Shown piece by piece: positions 20,601 through 30,101 of a stretch of 64,000 nucleotides of DNA. The notes beneath the pieces are model-generated. The model saw nothing but the letters and a program-made list of their open reading frames with translations, made no database searches and had not been told where the DNA came from. The DNA is from an uncultured Bizionia sp. Its GTDB lineage: Bacteria > Bacteroidota > Bacteroidia > Flavobacteriales > Flavobacteriaceae. Made by a program: the position numbers and the translations under genes. Each line of letters opens with the position of its first letter. The first letter of the stretch is position 1. Location: contig CANMCF010000003.1 of the NCBI GenBank assembly GCA_947496215.1, positions 62,001 through 126,000 on the forward strand, written 5' to 3'.

Positions 20601-23572
20601 GACAACTCCGTAGGAATGCTACCGGACAATTGATTTGTTGACAAACTCAATGTTGACAAATTGGTCAAATTTCCCAACTCCATAGGGATATTTCCCGTCA
20701 ATTGGTTGTTACCAAGAGAAAGGCTTCTCAAATTGCTCAACCCTCCCAATTCTGTAGGGATGCTCCCTGTCAACTTGTTGCGATAGAGTACAAGCCATTC
20801 CATACTCCCCAAATTGGAGAGTGTTGCCGGCAAATGACCGGTTAGGTTGTTATTGTTAAGGTCTATTTTAATGACGTTTCCATTCGAGACCGTAACTCCA
20901 TACCAATCACATACTGGAATGTTTGCAGTCCAAGGCTTGTTGTTTTCTACGGTATTTTTCCAATTTGGACCATTCGTGGCATTGTACAGATCCAACAATG
21001 CTTGCTTTTGAATATCGGAAACTCCACAAGAATCTTCTTCCAATGTCAAGGTTATCGGATTGCGCTCCAACGTCAAACCAGTAACTATGTCATTGGTTGC
21101 CAAAAAGTGATAGACTCCAGCATCTGCATTGGTTGCATTACTTATGGTGAAATCCTTGGAGGTTGCTCCTGAAATTGCCGTTGCCATACCATTTACCATC
21201 TTATACCATTGGTAACTATTGTTATTGCTTGTCAATGCCGTACTTGTAAATGTGATGGATTCTCCTACAGCTACATTCTTGGTTTCCTCTAAATCGACTT
21301 TGGCTTGGGGAGCATACCCATAATTGACAACCTGGGAATAACTTATATGCTTGGACTCAAAATCACTGAAAACAAAAGCGTTCCCTCCAAAAATAAATTG
21401 CACCAAACTATTCATGGATGAAATCGTCAAAGAGATATTACCACTGAGTTTATTATACCCCAGATCCAAATATTTCAAGAAACTCAAATTAGCAATTTCC
21501 GATGGTATTGTTCCAATCAAATTGTTATTAGATGAATATAGATATTGTAAACTAGTTAGATTTCCAATCGTAGACGGTAACTCTCCCGAAAGATTGTTTT
21601 CATATATGGACAGCCTATTCAGGTTAATCAAGTTTCCGATCGTAGACGGTATCTCCCCAGTAAAATCATTATTGTTTAACATTAAAGATTTCAACTTAAT
21701 TAGATTTCCAATCTCGGATGGCATTGCTCCTGTAAGGTTATTTTCTTTTGCGAATAAATGGGTAAGATTAATCAAGTTTCCAATTGTAGATGGTATCACT
21801 CCAGTAAAGTCATTGCTATCCAAGACTAAATGCGTTAGATTAATCAAATTCCCAATCTCAGACGGTATTGCTCCTGTAAAATTATTATCGTTCAACCTTA
21901 ATTCCTTCAAGCTAACTCCTCCTCCTATTTCACTTGGTATCACTCCCGAAAGATCGTTTTCGTATAGGTACAACTGTTCTAGGTTGATTAGATTTCCAAT
22001 CTGTGATGGTATGCCTCCTGTAAGGTCATTATCATGTAAAAACAATCTCTTAAGGTTAACTAAGTTCCCTATCGTGGATGGTATTCCCTCTGAAAGATTA
22101 TTATCATACATTCTTAAATCGATCAGACTAATTGCACCACCTATTTCAGATGGTATCGCTCCTGAAAGGTTGTTTTCATATAAGTATAAATTCTCTAGAT
22201 TAATTAATTCACCCATTTTCAATGGTACTTCCCCAGAAAAATCATTACTGTATAAAGACAGATATTCTAGATTGATCAAATTCCCAATTTCAGATGGTAT
22301 TGTACCTGAAAGATTATTTCTTTGCAAAAACAACTGTTTCAGATTAATTAAACCGTCTATATCAGTTGGTACTACTCCTGTAAGATTGTTGTTCTCCAAA
22401 ATTAGTTTTTCAACTTTTCCATCAACTACAGTAATTCCATACCAATCGCATACTGGTGCATTCGTCAACCAATTGGTATTGTTTGTCCAATTTGGTCCAT
22501 TGGTAGCATTGTATAATTCTATCAAAGCTTGTTTTTCTGCTTCGGAGGCACCGCAAGAATCTACCGTCAAGGTTATCGGATTGCGTTCCAACGTCAAACC
22601 AGTAACGATACTGTTTGTTGCCAAGAAGTGATAGATTCCGACATCTTCGTTGGTAACATTGCTTATCGTAAACTCCTTGGAAGTGGCTCCTGCAATTGCC
22701 GTTGCTACTCCATTTACCGTCTTATACCATTGGTAACTGTTGTTATTGCTTGTCAATGCTGTACTTGTCAATGTTATAGATTGACCTGGTGCAACAGATA
22801 ATACTTCAGACTGGTCAACCTTTGCTTGTGGAGAATATACAAATTGGGAACCGGTAGTATTATTATGAGATTGTATAATGGCATCAATTGCATTATGATC
22901 TTCTTCAATATCCAAAAAGACAAAACTGTTATTTTGAATTCTAAAGGATTTAAACAAAGTAAAATTCTTAATCCCTGAAGGCACCTTGCCTCTTATGTTC
23001 TGATTGTTGAATATGTATAAATATTCAATTTTTGTTAAATTCTCGATTTCATTAGGCAATGTACCAGACAATTGATTATTCTGTAAGATCAATCTTTTTA
23101 ATTTTATAAGGCTTCCCAATTCTGAGGGTATATTACCCGACAACTGATTTGAAGCCAAACTCAAAATAGACAAATTGACCAAACTTCCCAATTCAGGGGG
23201 AATTTCCCCAAATAATTCATTAAAATTAAAATTAAGAGTCTGCAAGTCGGTAAATTGATTGATAGTAGCTGGTATACTTCCTGATAGATTGTTATTATCC
23301 AACCATATGGAAACCAATCTTCCGTTGTTCACAGTAATTCCATACCAATCACATACTGGAATATCTTCGTTCCATGGTTTATTATTTTCGACTGTGTTTT
23401 TCCAATTAGCCCCGTTTGTTGCATTGTACAAATCTAACAAAGCTTGTTTTTCTGCTTCGGAAACCCCACAAGACACCTGATTCAAATCACGCAATGTTAC
23501 TTCATTGGCATACCCCTCAATAGCTAGGACAAAAAGAAATGCGAGTACGATATGATTAAATGCTATTTTCAT
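17696..23572 (-). CDS. secreted plant-type LRR / Ig-like protein with a YD-like tail
   Basis: 1958 aa with a signal peptide. Three similar blocks begin near 33, 338 and 850. Each starts with a cap containing CGxSExxKQALLDLYNATNG and VCDWYGITV, continues with 24-residue leucine-rich repeats of the plant extracellular type (L-x-x-N-x-L-(S/T)-G-x-I-P-x-x-(L/I)-G-x-L), and closes with an Ig-like module (SITLTSTALTSNN...YQWYK). After the third block come further Ig-like/sorting-type modules, a carbohydrate-binding-like beta domain, and at the very end a YD-like segment (FVYDPITQRLMSELDENN, YEYDEEGGLVRV) as found before RHS barrels. There is no T9SS sorting domain at the C-terminus. LRR/Ig architecture suggests binding of a protein or glycan partner. 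The gap to the upstream gene is only 19 bp. Confidence 0.88.
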   Translation of the reverse strand: MKIAFNHIVLAFLFVLAIEGYANEVTLRDLNQVSCGVSEAEKQALLDLYNATNGANWKNTVENNKPWNEDIPVCDWYGITVNNGRLVSIWLDNNNLSGSIPATINQFTDLQTLNFNFNELFGEIPPELGSLVNLSILSLASNQLSGNIPSELGSLIKLKRLILQNNQLSGTLPNEIENLTKIEYLYIFNNQNIRGKVPSGIKNFTLFKSFRIQNNSFVFLDIEEDHNAIDAIIQSHNNTTGSQFVYSPQAKVDQSEVLSVAPGQSITLTSTALTSNNNSYQWYKTVNGVATAIAGATSKEFTISNVTNEDVGIYHFLATNSIVTGLTLERNPITLTVDSCGASEAEKQALIELYNATNGPNWTNNTNWLTNAPVCDWYGITVVDGKVEKLILENNNLTGVVPTDIDGLINLKQLFLQRNNLSGTIPSEIGNLINLEYLSLYSNDFSGEVPLKMGELINLENLYLYENNLSGAIPSEIGGAISLIDLRMYDNNLSEGIPSTIGNLVNLKRLFLHDNDLTGGIPSQIGNLINLEQLYLYENDLSGVIPSEIGGGVSLKELRLNDNNFTGAIPSEIGNLINLTHLVLDSNDFTGVIPSTIGNLINLTHLFAKENNLTGAMPSEIGNLIKLKSLMLNNNDFTGEIPSTIGNLINLNRLSIYENNLSGELPSTIGNLTSLQYLYSSNNNLIGTIPSEIANLSFLKYLDLGYNKLSGNISLTISSMNSLVQFIFGGNAFVFSDFESKHISYSQVVNYGYAPQAKVDLEETKNVAVGESITFTSTALTSNNNSYQWYKMVNGMATAISGATSKDFTISNATNADAGVYHFLATNDIVTGLTLERNPITLTLEEDSCGVSDIQKQALLDLYNATNGPNWKNTVENNKPWTANIPVCDWYGVTVSNGNVIKIDLNNNNLTGHLPATLSNLGSMEWLVLYRNKLTGSIPTELGGLSNLRSLSLGNNQLTGNIPMELGNLTNLSTLSLSTNQLSGSIPTELSNLTSLLTLDLVVNQLTGNIPEEFGGLSNLRNLSLSNNQLSGNIPTELGNLSNLRIMSLGGNQLSGNIPSSIGGLSLLQQLLLGSNVLEGEIPEELGDLSNLKTFWLNNNNLNGNIPSSFGNLMALQQLTLNDNELEGEIPTALENLSNLKVVWLSGNNFKGKFPSLLNSIGAFQQLRFHNNAFVFSDFELEHVAYSGISAYSYAPQAKVDDIETVSVGSGQSITLTSMALTSDNNNYQWYKRVNGTTTAIVNGTSKDLTIGNASEADAGEYYFLATNDIVTGLTLERNPITLMVDVIDNAFCLSALSVEYPVVGDLVPQGDNIEWYLEETGGVALVKDVFISPEAESPGGKVYWWDDVNDALNVRTALTVTVSANVPQVDPFQVFSEGLQATVGDLQAEGGSIQWYLEPMGGVPLDSNDLLENEHYYAQMGESPCRSQVEVFIGTPLPEGDGYQLVCEGATLEDLNGVFELEEGATIVWYAVEEGGTSLSFSTLLVNGETYYAVQVDAYGFESEERKSVIVNLSSVFPPFVLNTEQTFYVNQPHTIANLLAIGHEIRWYDQETGGTIYAESEELENGQIYYAEQTLNGCKSMRQGVLVRILDEEAPTLFGCEKFKPKTGDRYVINAWVREQGVNPINPDTRPFNGSEESELFVDLLNHLKERVLSSESDIYNIPNDEYIPYSATENFDFNALLAYVKDTEIDERKLIIYDFEVEKDNYGRVIGFSFALNRSRTSTFTYKSPRVRKNTGGIAILDYRYPIRDNFDNLTLEFKDVKVENGQFKIISDFSMQNAGAYSTTLTNIADSDSGNSGIHSEVTFYDYEEISNYQPITYANAMMEIVYQDENEQTMQSESLQFVPKGSVIEGWQQVSGSFIIPIDAYQMTLSLKNTASDINVYFDDLRFHPYDSNMKTFVYDPITQRLMSELDENNYATFYEYDEEGGLVRVKKETERGVFTIQETRSGNAKSAN
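20040..20860. repeat. 72-bp periodic LRR-coding repeats, block 3
   Basis: About 11 units of 72 bp encode 24-residue LRRs, with recurring phrases reading L-G-x-L-S-N-L and L-S-G-N-I-P on the minus strand. Confidence 0.8.
21467..22420. repeat. 72-bp periodic LRR-coding repeats, block 2
   Basis: About 13 units of 72 bp. The wording differs from block 3 and is more AT-rich (I-G-N-L-I-N-L, I-P-S-E/T-I-G), so the two arrays expanded separately. Confidence 0.8.
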
Positions 23573-23591
23573 TTATATGTTGTTTTTAATA

Positions 23592-26500
23592 TTAAAATAG
23601 GAGTTTTGGATTTGGATGTGTTCCACTTCCTGCGTTTCTATATCCAACCGGATCTAACTTAACAACTGGACTGTTAGAAACTGGTACCCCCGATCGATTG
23701 AGTACTCTAATGTCCACTGCCGTATAATTAGGATGTGTGTGGAACCAATGCTTCCTTCCTGAATTTGCTCTTACTTCAAATTGAACAAAAGCACGCCCAG
23801 TTGGTCCCAATTGCAATGGAATGGTTTTATTTGCCATATAGAACCAATCCCCATTTACAAATACATTCGCTCCCTTGTTTCCATAGCTTTGAGGAGTGAC
23901 TACGCAATACACCTCTGTATTTGGAGTTCCTTGAACGGTAAATGTTGCTTGTTTTCTCCAACCACGAAGTTGTCTAGAAAACTCTACATCTGTTATTAGC
24001 GGCTCAGCCTTGTCATCACATTTGTCACCTATCCCATCTTCATCATAATCCAATTGATTATTGGGCACATAAATGCAATTGTCTTGATCATTTGGCCAGC
24101 CATCTCCATCAAAGTCGTCATTCGGCTTCACCTCAGCTTGCAGCTGTGTCGTCAAGCCAGCTTCATTGTTCTGAGGGACCAACAAACTGGTATTCCCTGT
24201 ATGCGATCGAGTAGTAGAAACTTCTATTCCTTTGTCTCCATCGTCTTTGGTCAATTCCTTAAAGCTATAATGCCCTTGATCCGTATTCAAAAAGCCATAG
24301 TCTTCAAAGTTATCTGCTCCCATGTATCGGTATTTGCTATTTGAAGTCACTGCCGTAGGCAAAGTGTGGTTGTATCCGTATTGAGCAGACGAAAAACGGT
24401 TCAATGCATCCTTGTTCTCTATTTCCACTCCAAATGGACTATATTGGGTTACCTCACTGGCAAAGGTCCAAGCATCCAATGCTTGTTCATGTGGTTCCCA
24501 CTTGTTATTCGACGTCAAGGTATAATATGGTGTGAACGCCTTGAAATATCCTTCTCTACGTGTATTTTTCTTGGTGTCCTCTCCTTGGGTCACACCAATT
24601 CTTTCCGTTAGGTATGCATACGATTTCTTTGCCTTCCAATCTCCATTTACGTTGTACAGATAAGGATTGAACCCATATTCTTCAATGCTGAGATTTGCCA
24701 ATTCCTCCGAATCCGGGGTCGCAAACGGAATGCTTTCCAATCCATTCTCACAAGGACAATTCCAAAAATCGTCATATGCCACAGCACTGGCATTTACAAT
24801 GCGAAGATGATTTGATGCGCTACCTCCTTCTGGTTGGTAGAAGCTTTGACTTGTAATCTGATTCACCCATTCTCCATTGTTATCCTTCAATGGATTTTTC
24901 ATCATGGTTATGGATCCCATCTTGGCTTGTTGTAGATTGCGATATCCAGAACGCATCACCTTGAACTTTATATTTTCGTCTATGGTTATCGCACTCCTAT
25001 TGATGACTACTCCCTTTTCATTCATCAACAATACCCCAGTTTCCGATTCATTGAACTCAACCACCCACAGTCGTTCTTCATTATCCATACCATAGGACGC
25101 CAAGATCTCATCCCCTTCCGTAAGGTATTTCCTTGCATTTGGTATGGTAAAATAATCTCCAAGAGGTATGAGCATTCCCTTGTTCCCCAAATTCTTGGTC
25201 GCCTGTCCCATTTGGTCATAGCTCCAATAGGCAGGAAAATCAAAGTTGTAGTAGCTGTCATCGAACTCGTTTACCGTTTTGGTCAATAGTACTTCACCCG
25301 TTTCGGCATCCCATGCTTCATTGGTCGTTGAAACCACGGAACCAAGATCGGTTGCCACCTTTTTCCTCAGAATGCCTGTTTGGTGTATGACCTTTGTGGT
25401 GATGGCACTATGAGCAATATTCTCATGTTCGTTGTAGGTTGGAAAAGCGGTGAATACAAATATGACGAATATGGGAATTGTAAAAACAACTAGATTCCCA
25501 TTTATTCCAGCCGATTTGGAATTGGAATAACTTTCTCGGAAATCGTTGACGACATCATAATCCACACCTATCTGCCTATCCTTGTGGCTTATGGTTCCAT
25601 CCTTATAGATCACAGGTACTTCATTATCTAGTTTCTTTGAATCGGAGACATCTGTATTGTATTCATATTCCACTGAGGATATTGGGTCTTTCATCCCTTC
25701 TTGATATACATACTGCCCCTTTTGCTTGCCATCCATGTCATTGGTATGCACCACATATCCTTGGGTCATGGTAAATTCATTCTTGACTATTACTGGCATA
25801 CCAAAAAGCCCTGCTACAAGCTGCCCCAATACATTGTCCTGATTGCTAGGATATCTTTTGTCTATGTCCGTATAGTCCACTTTAGTGGGAAAATCTCTGG
25901 ATGTAAAGAATTCTGTGACCACTTTTCCTGTGGCATGTCTGGTAATATCGTCTCTTTCCAGATTTTTTACGGTTACACGCCCGTAAGTGATTTTTGATTG
26001 AGGAAAAAAGGCTTTTCCAAAGGGTTTTTCCACATAACTCACTTCCCTTGGTGCCAACAAGCGCTTTCCTTCATCATAAAACGGTTCCACAAATGGATTT
26101 TCAGCACTTTCATTGGGTTCAAAAGTAGCTACACCACTAGTCGTACCATCTTCCAATTCATATTCATAGGTTTGGCCATAGGTTATCGAAACATCTCCTC
26201 CCATTTGCCCCCATTGATCTGTCATTTCCAACTGTTTCACTCGAATTCCTCCTCCAAGCTTGTTTTTATCTGGTACAGACAATCGAATCCAGGACTTTTC
26301 GGGCACAAACCTCTGGGCACATAGATGACTGTTACTTCTCAACTTTCCATTGGGACCGGAAAATATCTGTCCAATGGCTCCAATACTGGAAACTAGCTTT
26401 CGAGCAATGGTTCCGGCATTTTCTTGTGAGCCATAATCTGCACCCAGCTCATCATATACTACTCTGTTCATATATTTTCTCCCGAAATACCAACCAGCCT

Positions 26501-29500
26501 TGGAAATTGGATTGACATCCATTCCTCCATCGATTCCCCCTTCCATTTCACTATGTTTCATAGGGATTGAAGCATATATCTTTCCATTGGTTGCTTCAAA
26601 TACATGAGATGCTTCATCTCTTTCAAAATAGCCCGTCACATAATCAAAATCGGCATCACTCAATTCCTTTGCTCCAGCTTTGGTCATATTCAATAGAAAA
26701 CGGAAATACAAAGGCTTGCCTTCTTGCTTTTTCAAATATTTTTGATGAAAAGCCTCAGGGGAAATAACTTCTGTTTCATCCGGTAGTTCCACATAAAGGT
26801 ATTTTGCTTCTCCTTGTGTTCCCTTGTACAACAATTGATTACCCTCTGGATTCGATGATGTTGGATTATTTTCATTGCCAACTCCCACGACCTTGAACAT
26901 TTGCATCGCATCCTTGTCTTGCACATGTTTATAGTCATCACTTTCATAGGTCAGGGATATGGATCCACCAGATGGCAAGCCGATATCAGTCATCGTCCAT
27001 GCAGCTGCATATTGATCTTGCAGCTCCTTGTCGTTCTGATCGACAAATGGAAATTCTGGTGCCGTGATGACATCGGAAGCATTGCATCCTCCATTGTTGG
27101 GTTTGTAGTTCCCCCAAATGTCATAAGACTTGAGTCCATAATTCGGATTCATTCCATTATAGTCAAATGTATAAGGCGTATACTTACCCATTTTGGATTC
27201 CTTGTAAGTGAAATAAACCTTTTTCAAGGTAAGTTTTCCTTTGTTGCTTTTCACACCATTTGTATCAATGTAATCCAATTCATTGTCATCCAAAGTCCCT
27301 CCCAAATTGTTCTCTATGCCTTGGCACTGAGAATAATCATAGACGAAATGAGCTGTTTTTATTGGAGACATCTGTTGTAGGCTAGGATCGTTCGAAGGAT
27401 CTTCATCTTCTAACTCTTTCTGATATCTTTCGTACTCTGGCTTGGAATACAGTCTAATCTTGTCAATTTTATAGGTATGTTGACCAGCAGCCGGTCCACC
27501 TCCATTATCATCCTTTACTCCTCTTCCATCTTTTCGAGGAGACAAGTCAAAAATCGCTATGTGTGTTTTGGTGGTGATCTTACGTATGTACTTCACTTCT
27601 TTCTCTCCATATACATAGCTTCCCTTTTGATCGATTCTGTCTGAATTGAACCCTGGGTTATATGATGCTTCCATTTCTCCGTATGGAATTCTCCAGCGAT
27701 AGGGTTCTTCTTCCTTTACTTCATAATCGAACAAGGTATAGCTTCCCAAGTCATCGTCCGTAGGGCCATTGTTCGTTATATCCTCATAATCAGAAGACAA
27801 AACCGAAGACAGCAAATAGGTATGTGTATAAGCAGGTGTCTCCACCTTGTCATAGAAATTATCGATACCACTGGTGTTTCCTGTCGTATTTTCATTAGAC
27901 AAATACTTGACGATTCCTTCAGCACAATCATATTCCGTAGAATTGGTAGCAAAAGTCACTTCCTGCTTTTCTATGTTGTAAGCAGTCTCACCAAAGACAT
28001 AGGTGGCTCCATCCGGTTTCAACACCCTAAGTTCTGCTGTATGATGGTCCTTGGCATATCTATTGATCCTTTTTTTATGATAGGTTTCCTTATAAAATGC
28101 TTCAACCTCTTTCTTTGTCAGTTTCTGGATTGCTTGATTTCTCACATCCCGTTTGGTTCTTTTGAAACTATCCTGAAAACCTATTGATTCGTATTTAGGC
28201 TTTTGTGATGTTTCGTCATAAGTTTTAACCCTAAATTGGTTGTCTGCATAACTATTTATGATATCTCCCACCTTTAAGGCTATCGGGGCATCTCCTCCCA
28301 ATCTTTCCGTATACAATGAGGCTTCTTGGTCTACCTTGGAAGATCCAACATATTTGAAATACACTGGTTCATTGTCTATTGCTTGACCAGATGCTTTTTC
28401 GTTTTCATTTTTGAAATATGGAGAAGCCTTGGTTTTCCAGACTCCCGTATGACTGAGAGAAGGAGCCAATACAAAATTCCCTCCAACATGAAATCCTGTA
28501 CCACCTTCTATTTCTCCTCCCAAACTAAACCCCAATCCTTCATCTTTTACATATTCGTCATACACTTGCCCGACCTGTGTTCTATGAGGACGAAACATTC
28601 CTCCCAATCCCTGTGCATTGACGCTGTACAAATCATAGGTATAGTTGGTATAAGGCAAAGCCAGCAAGCTCTTGCTTATCTCTCGATCGTTTTCCCTGTT
28701 GTAATCCAAAACATCCTGTGGTGTCGCCTCACCTGTATGTTCATAACCATAAGCCTTTTCTTCCTTGACTTTGTCTTTTATTTTTTGTATTGACGCCGAT
28801 GCACTTAACTCGACCTCTCCATCTATACCCCACAAATCTCCTCCAACAGAAAATGAAAAATTGCTATTGATGTCTTGAAAGGCACTTCTTTTTCTTGGAG
28901 TTACAGTAATGTCAGCAAAAGAAAGGCTTCCAGATGTCCCTCCTAAGGAATATTGGCTTTTCGTACCTTTTTCATTTACACTCAATCCAGAGCCAAGGCT
29001 AAAGGAAGACAGTCCTTTATTGGAATTAAAGGAAACCCCTGCATTCAAACTACCATTCAAAGCCAACCCTTCAACAAAATCCATCCCTTTTTTAGCACTT
29101 ATGTTCGGAGAAATCGTTGCTCCATCTATCGTGGAGGTTTGAACATTCATTCCTACGCTTACATTGTCTGACACTGCAAAAGACAACCCATAAGAAGGTT
29201 TGAAGGTAATCCCATGATAATTGCTATACTGAATTCCCAATCCCAAAGAACCTTTCACATAATCACCCGTTTCAAGACCAAAAACCTGAGGCTCAACCCC
29301 TACGTTAAGACCTACTGTGACATGCTTTTTCAAATTCTTCTCATAACTCATCTTGTCTCCCTTGAAATCATCTGGAATACCGCGCACTTGCCGCTTAATC
29401 TGCCCCACGTTGAGATTCCAACCCAAACCTACCCATGAGGCTTCCTGATCCATTGTAATGCCTGAATCATAGGCCAAATTCAAAGGGTAGCCTCCCACAT

Positions 29501-29711
29501 CCATGATTGGGATGTTATAATTGAAGTCTCCAGTAGATAGGTTAACCATATCCGACGTTCCTATGGCTGTGAAGGAATTGAATTCCGGCTGCGACGGCCC
29601 ACTTGTCAATGCAAATAACAAAGTAGGTTGCACCAAAGTAATTATAAGTTGCATTGCCAAATAAACTGCTATGATCTTCGACGTTTTGCCTGTTCTGATT
29701 TTTTGATTCAT
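23592..29711 (-). CDS. giant secreted SpvB-like protein, first gene of the RHS locus
   Basis: 2039 aa. The N-terminal hydrophobic segment (about 12-33) is probably a signal peptide. It is followed by SDMVNLSTGDFNYNIPI and WVGLGWNLNVGQIKRQ, matching the start of SpvB/TcaC-type proteins, where a G-x-F-x-Y-x-I-P segment precedes a G-x-G-W-x-L motif. Residues about 60-330 are Gly/Ser-rich with alternating hydrophobics, like a small beta barrel. A long RHS-shell-like region follows. Near 1870-1895 there is a thrombospondin type-3-like calcium repeat (DDFDGDGWPNDQDNC, DYDEDGIGDKCDD), then a C-terminal beta domain. It lacks the RHS core motif, so it may supply the SpvB-like part of a shell whose YD part is the 3496-aa protein. 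It heads the operon, 19 bp before the LRR gene. Confidence 0.85.
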   Translation of the reverse strand: MNQKIRTGKTSKIIAVYLAMQLIITLVQPTLLFALTSGPSQPEFNSFTAIGTSDMVNLSTGDFNYNIPIMDVGGYPLNLAYDSGITMDQEASWVGLGWNLNVGQIKRQVRGIPDDFKGDKMSYEKNLKKHVTVGLNVGVEPQVFGLETGDYVKGSLGLGIQYSNYHGITFKPSYGLSFAVSDNVSVGMNVQTSTIDGATISPNISAKKGMDFVEGLALNGSLNAGVSFNSNKGLSSFSLGSGLSVNEKGTKSQYSLGGTSGSLSFADITVTPRKRSAFQDINSNFSFSVGGDLWGIDGEVELSASASIQKIKDKVKEEKAYGYEHTGEATPQDVLDYNRENDREISKSLLALPYTNYTYDLYSVNAQGLGGMFRPHRTQVGQVYDEYVKDEGLGFSLGGEIEGGTGFHVGGNFVLAPSLSHTGVWKTKASPYFKNENEKASGQAIDNEPVYFKYVGSSKVDQEASLYTERLGGDAPIALKVGDIINSYADNQFRVKTYDETSQKPKYESIGFQDSFKRTKRDVRNQAIQKLTKKEVEAFYKETYHKKRINRYAKDHHTAELRVLKPDGATYVFGETAYNIEKQEVTFATNSTEYDCAEGIVKYLSNENTTGNTSGIDNFYDKVETPAYTHTYLLSSVLSSDYEDITNNGPTDDDLGSYTLFDYEVKEEEPYRWRIPYGEMEASYNPGFNSDRIDQKGSYVYGEKEVKYIRKITTKTHIAIFDLSPRKDGRGVKDDNGGGPAAGQHTYKIDKIRLYSKPEYERYQKELEDEDPSNDPSLQQMSPIKTAHFVYDYSQCQGIENNLGGTLDDNELDYIDTNGVKSNKGKLTLKKVYFTYKESKMGKYTPYTFDYNGMNPNYGLKSYDIWGNYKPNNGGCNASDVITAPEFPFVDQNDKELQDQYAAAWTMTDIGLPSGGSISLTYESDDYKHVQDKDAMQMFKVVGVGNENNPTSSNPEGNQLLYKGTQGEAKYLYVELPDETEVISPEAFHQKYLKKQEGKPLYFRFLLNMTKAGAKELSDADFDYVTGYFERDEASHVFEATNGKIYASIPMKHSEMEGGIDGGMDVNPISKAGWYFGRKYMNRVVYDELGADYGSQENAGTIARKLVSSIGAIGQIFSGPNGKLRSNSHLCAQRFVPEKSWIRLSVPDKNKLGGGIRVKQLEMTDQWGQMGGDVSITYGQTYEYELEDGTTSGVATFEPNESAENPFVEPFYDEGKRLLAPREVSYVEKPFGKAFFPQSKITYGRVTVKNLERDDITRHATGKVVTEFFTSRDFPTKVDYTDIDKRYPSNQDNVLGQLVAGLFGMPVIVKNEFTMTQGYVVHTNDMDGKQKGQYVYQEGMKDPISSVEYEYNTDVSDSKKLDNEVPVIYKDGTISHKDRQIGVDYDVVNDFRESYSNSKSAGINGNLVVFTIPIFVIFVFTAFPTYNEHENIAHSAITTKVIHQTGILRKKVATDLGSVVSTTNEAWDAETGEVLLTKTVNEFDDSYYNFDFPAYWSYDQMGQATKNLGNKGMLIPLGDYFTIPNARKYLTEGDEILASYGMDNEERLWVVEFNESETGVLLMNEKGVVINRSAITIDENIKFKVMRSGYRNLQQAKMGSITMMKNPLKDNNGEWVNQITSQSFYQPEGGSASNHLRIVNASAVAYDDFWNCPCENGLESIPFATPDSEELANLSIEEYGFNPYLYNVNGDWKAKKSYAYLTERIGVTQGEDTKKNTRREGYFKAFTPYYTLTSNNKWEPHEQALDAWTFASEVTQYSPFGVEIENKDALNRFSSAQYGYNHTLPTAVTSNSKYRYMGADNFEDYGFLNTDQGHYSFKELTKDDGDKGIEVSTTRSHTGNTSLLVPQNNEAGLTTQLQAEVKPNDDFDGDGWPNDQDNCIYVPNNQLDYDEDGIGDKCDDKAEPLITDVEFSRQLRGWRKQATFTVQGTPNTEVYCVVTPQSYGNKGANVFVNGDWFYMANKTIPLQLGPTGRAFVQFEVRANSGRKHWFHTHPNYTAVDIRVLNRSGVPVSNSPVVKLDPVGYRNAGSGTHPNPKLLF

Positions 29712-29920
29712 GATGATTTTTGTAAAGTCTTAGTAAACCTTATTTATTGTTTTAGTTCATAAAGGACATTGAAAGTTACCCTGATTTTCCAATTCCTTTT
29801 TATATTTCTATTTTATTGAAATGCTCTTTGTCATAAAATTGACATTCACATTAATTCCCTAAAAACTTCTTCAATATACAAAGCTGTTATCCCGATGTTT
29901 TAAAGGCGTATAATCCAGAT

Positions 29921-29928
29921 CAAATCTA
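29921..29928 (-). promoter_or_regulatory. candidate -7 element of the RHS operon
   Basis: CAAATCTA on the plus strand reads TAGATTTG on the minus strand, a full match to TAnnTTTG. It would give a 5' leader of about 200 nt before the ATG at 29711. No clear -33 box is seen. Confidence 0.4.
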
Positions 29929-29939
29929 CTCCGTCATAA

Positions 29940-29994
29940 CATAAAAAAAAAGAAGTAGGAATGCCCATTCATAAATGGGCATTCCTACTTCTTT
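29940..29994 (-). terminator. perfect 20-bp hairpin with a T-run on the minus strand
   Basis: Arms 29949-29968 and 29975-29994 (AAAGAAGTAGGAATGCCCAT and its complement) are perfectly paired around TCATAA. Read leftwards it is followed by nine T residues, the form of an intrinsic terminator. Read rightwards there is no T-run. It lies upstream of the RHS operon rather than after a gene. Confidence 0.7.
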
Positions 29995-30101
29995 CAAGGC
30001 ATTGATTCTACTATGTTTGGAATAATCATTTGCCATAAAAACACTTTTAATTTCTCACTGAAAAAACAATGTCCATTCATAAAGGAACATCTATTTTATT
30101 G

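Noticed and set aside
20040..22420. Regular repeats that might be taken for a CRISPR array or satellite DNA
   Set aside because: The 72-bp unit is in frame, codes for LRRs and has no unique spacers.
21351..22631. 426-aa open frame on the plus strand opposite the LRR gene
   Set aside because: It runs antisense through the 72-bp LRR repeats, where the period of a multiple of three keeps all frames open. The translation is a low-quality repeat without a recognisable fold, and the minus frame has clear LRR, Ig and cap motifs.
29940..29994. Bidirectional terminator between two genes
   Set aside because: The flanking genes are divergent, so neither ends here; only the leftward reading has a T-run.
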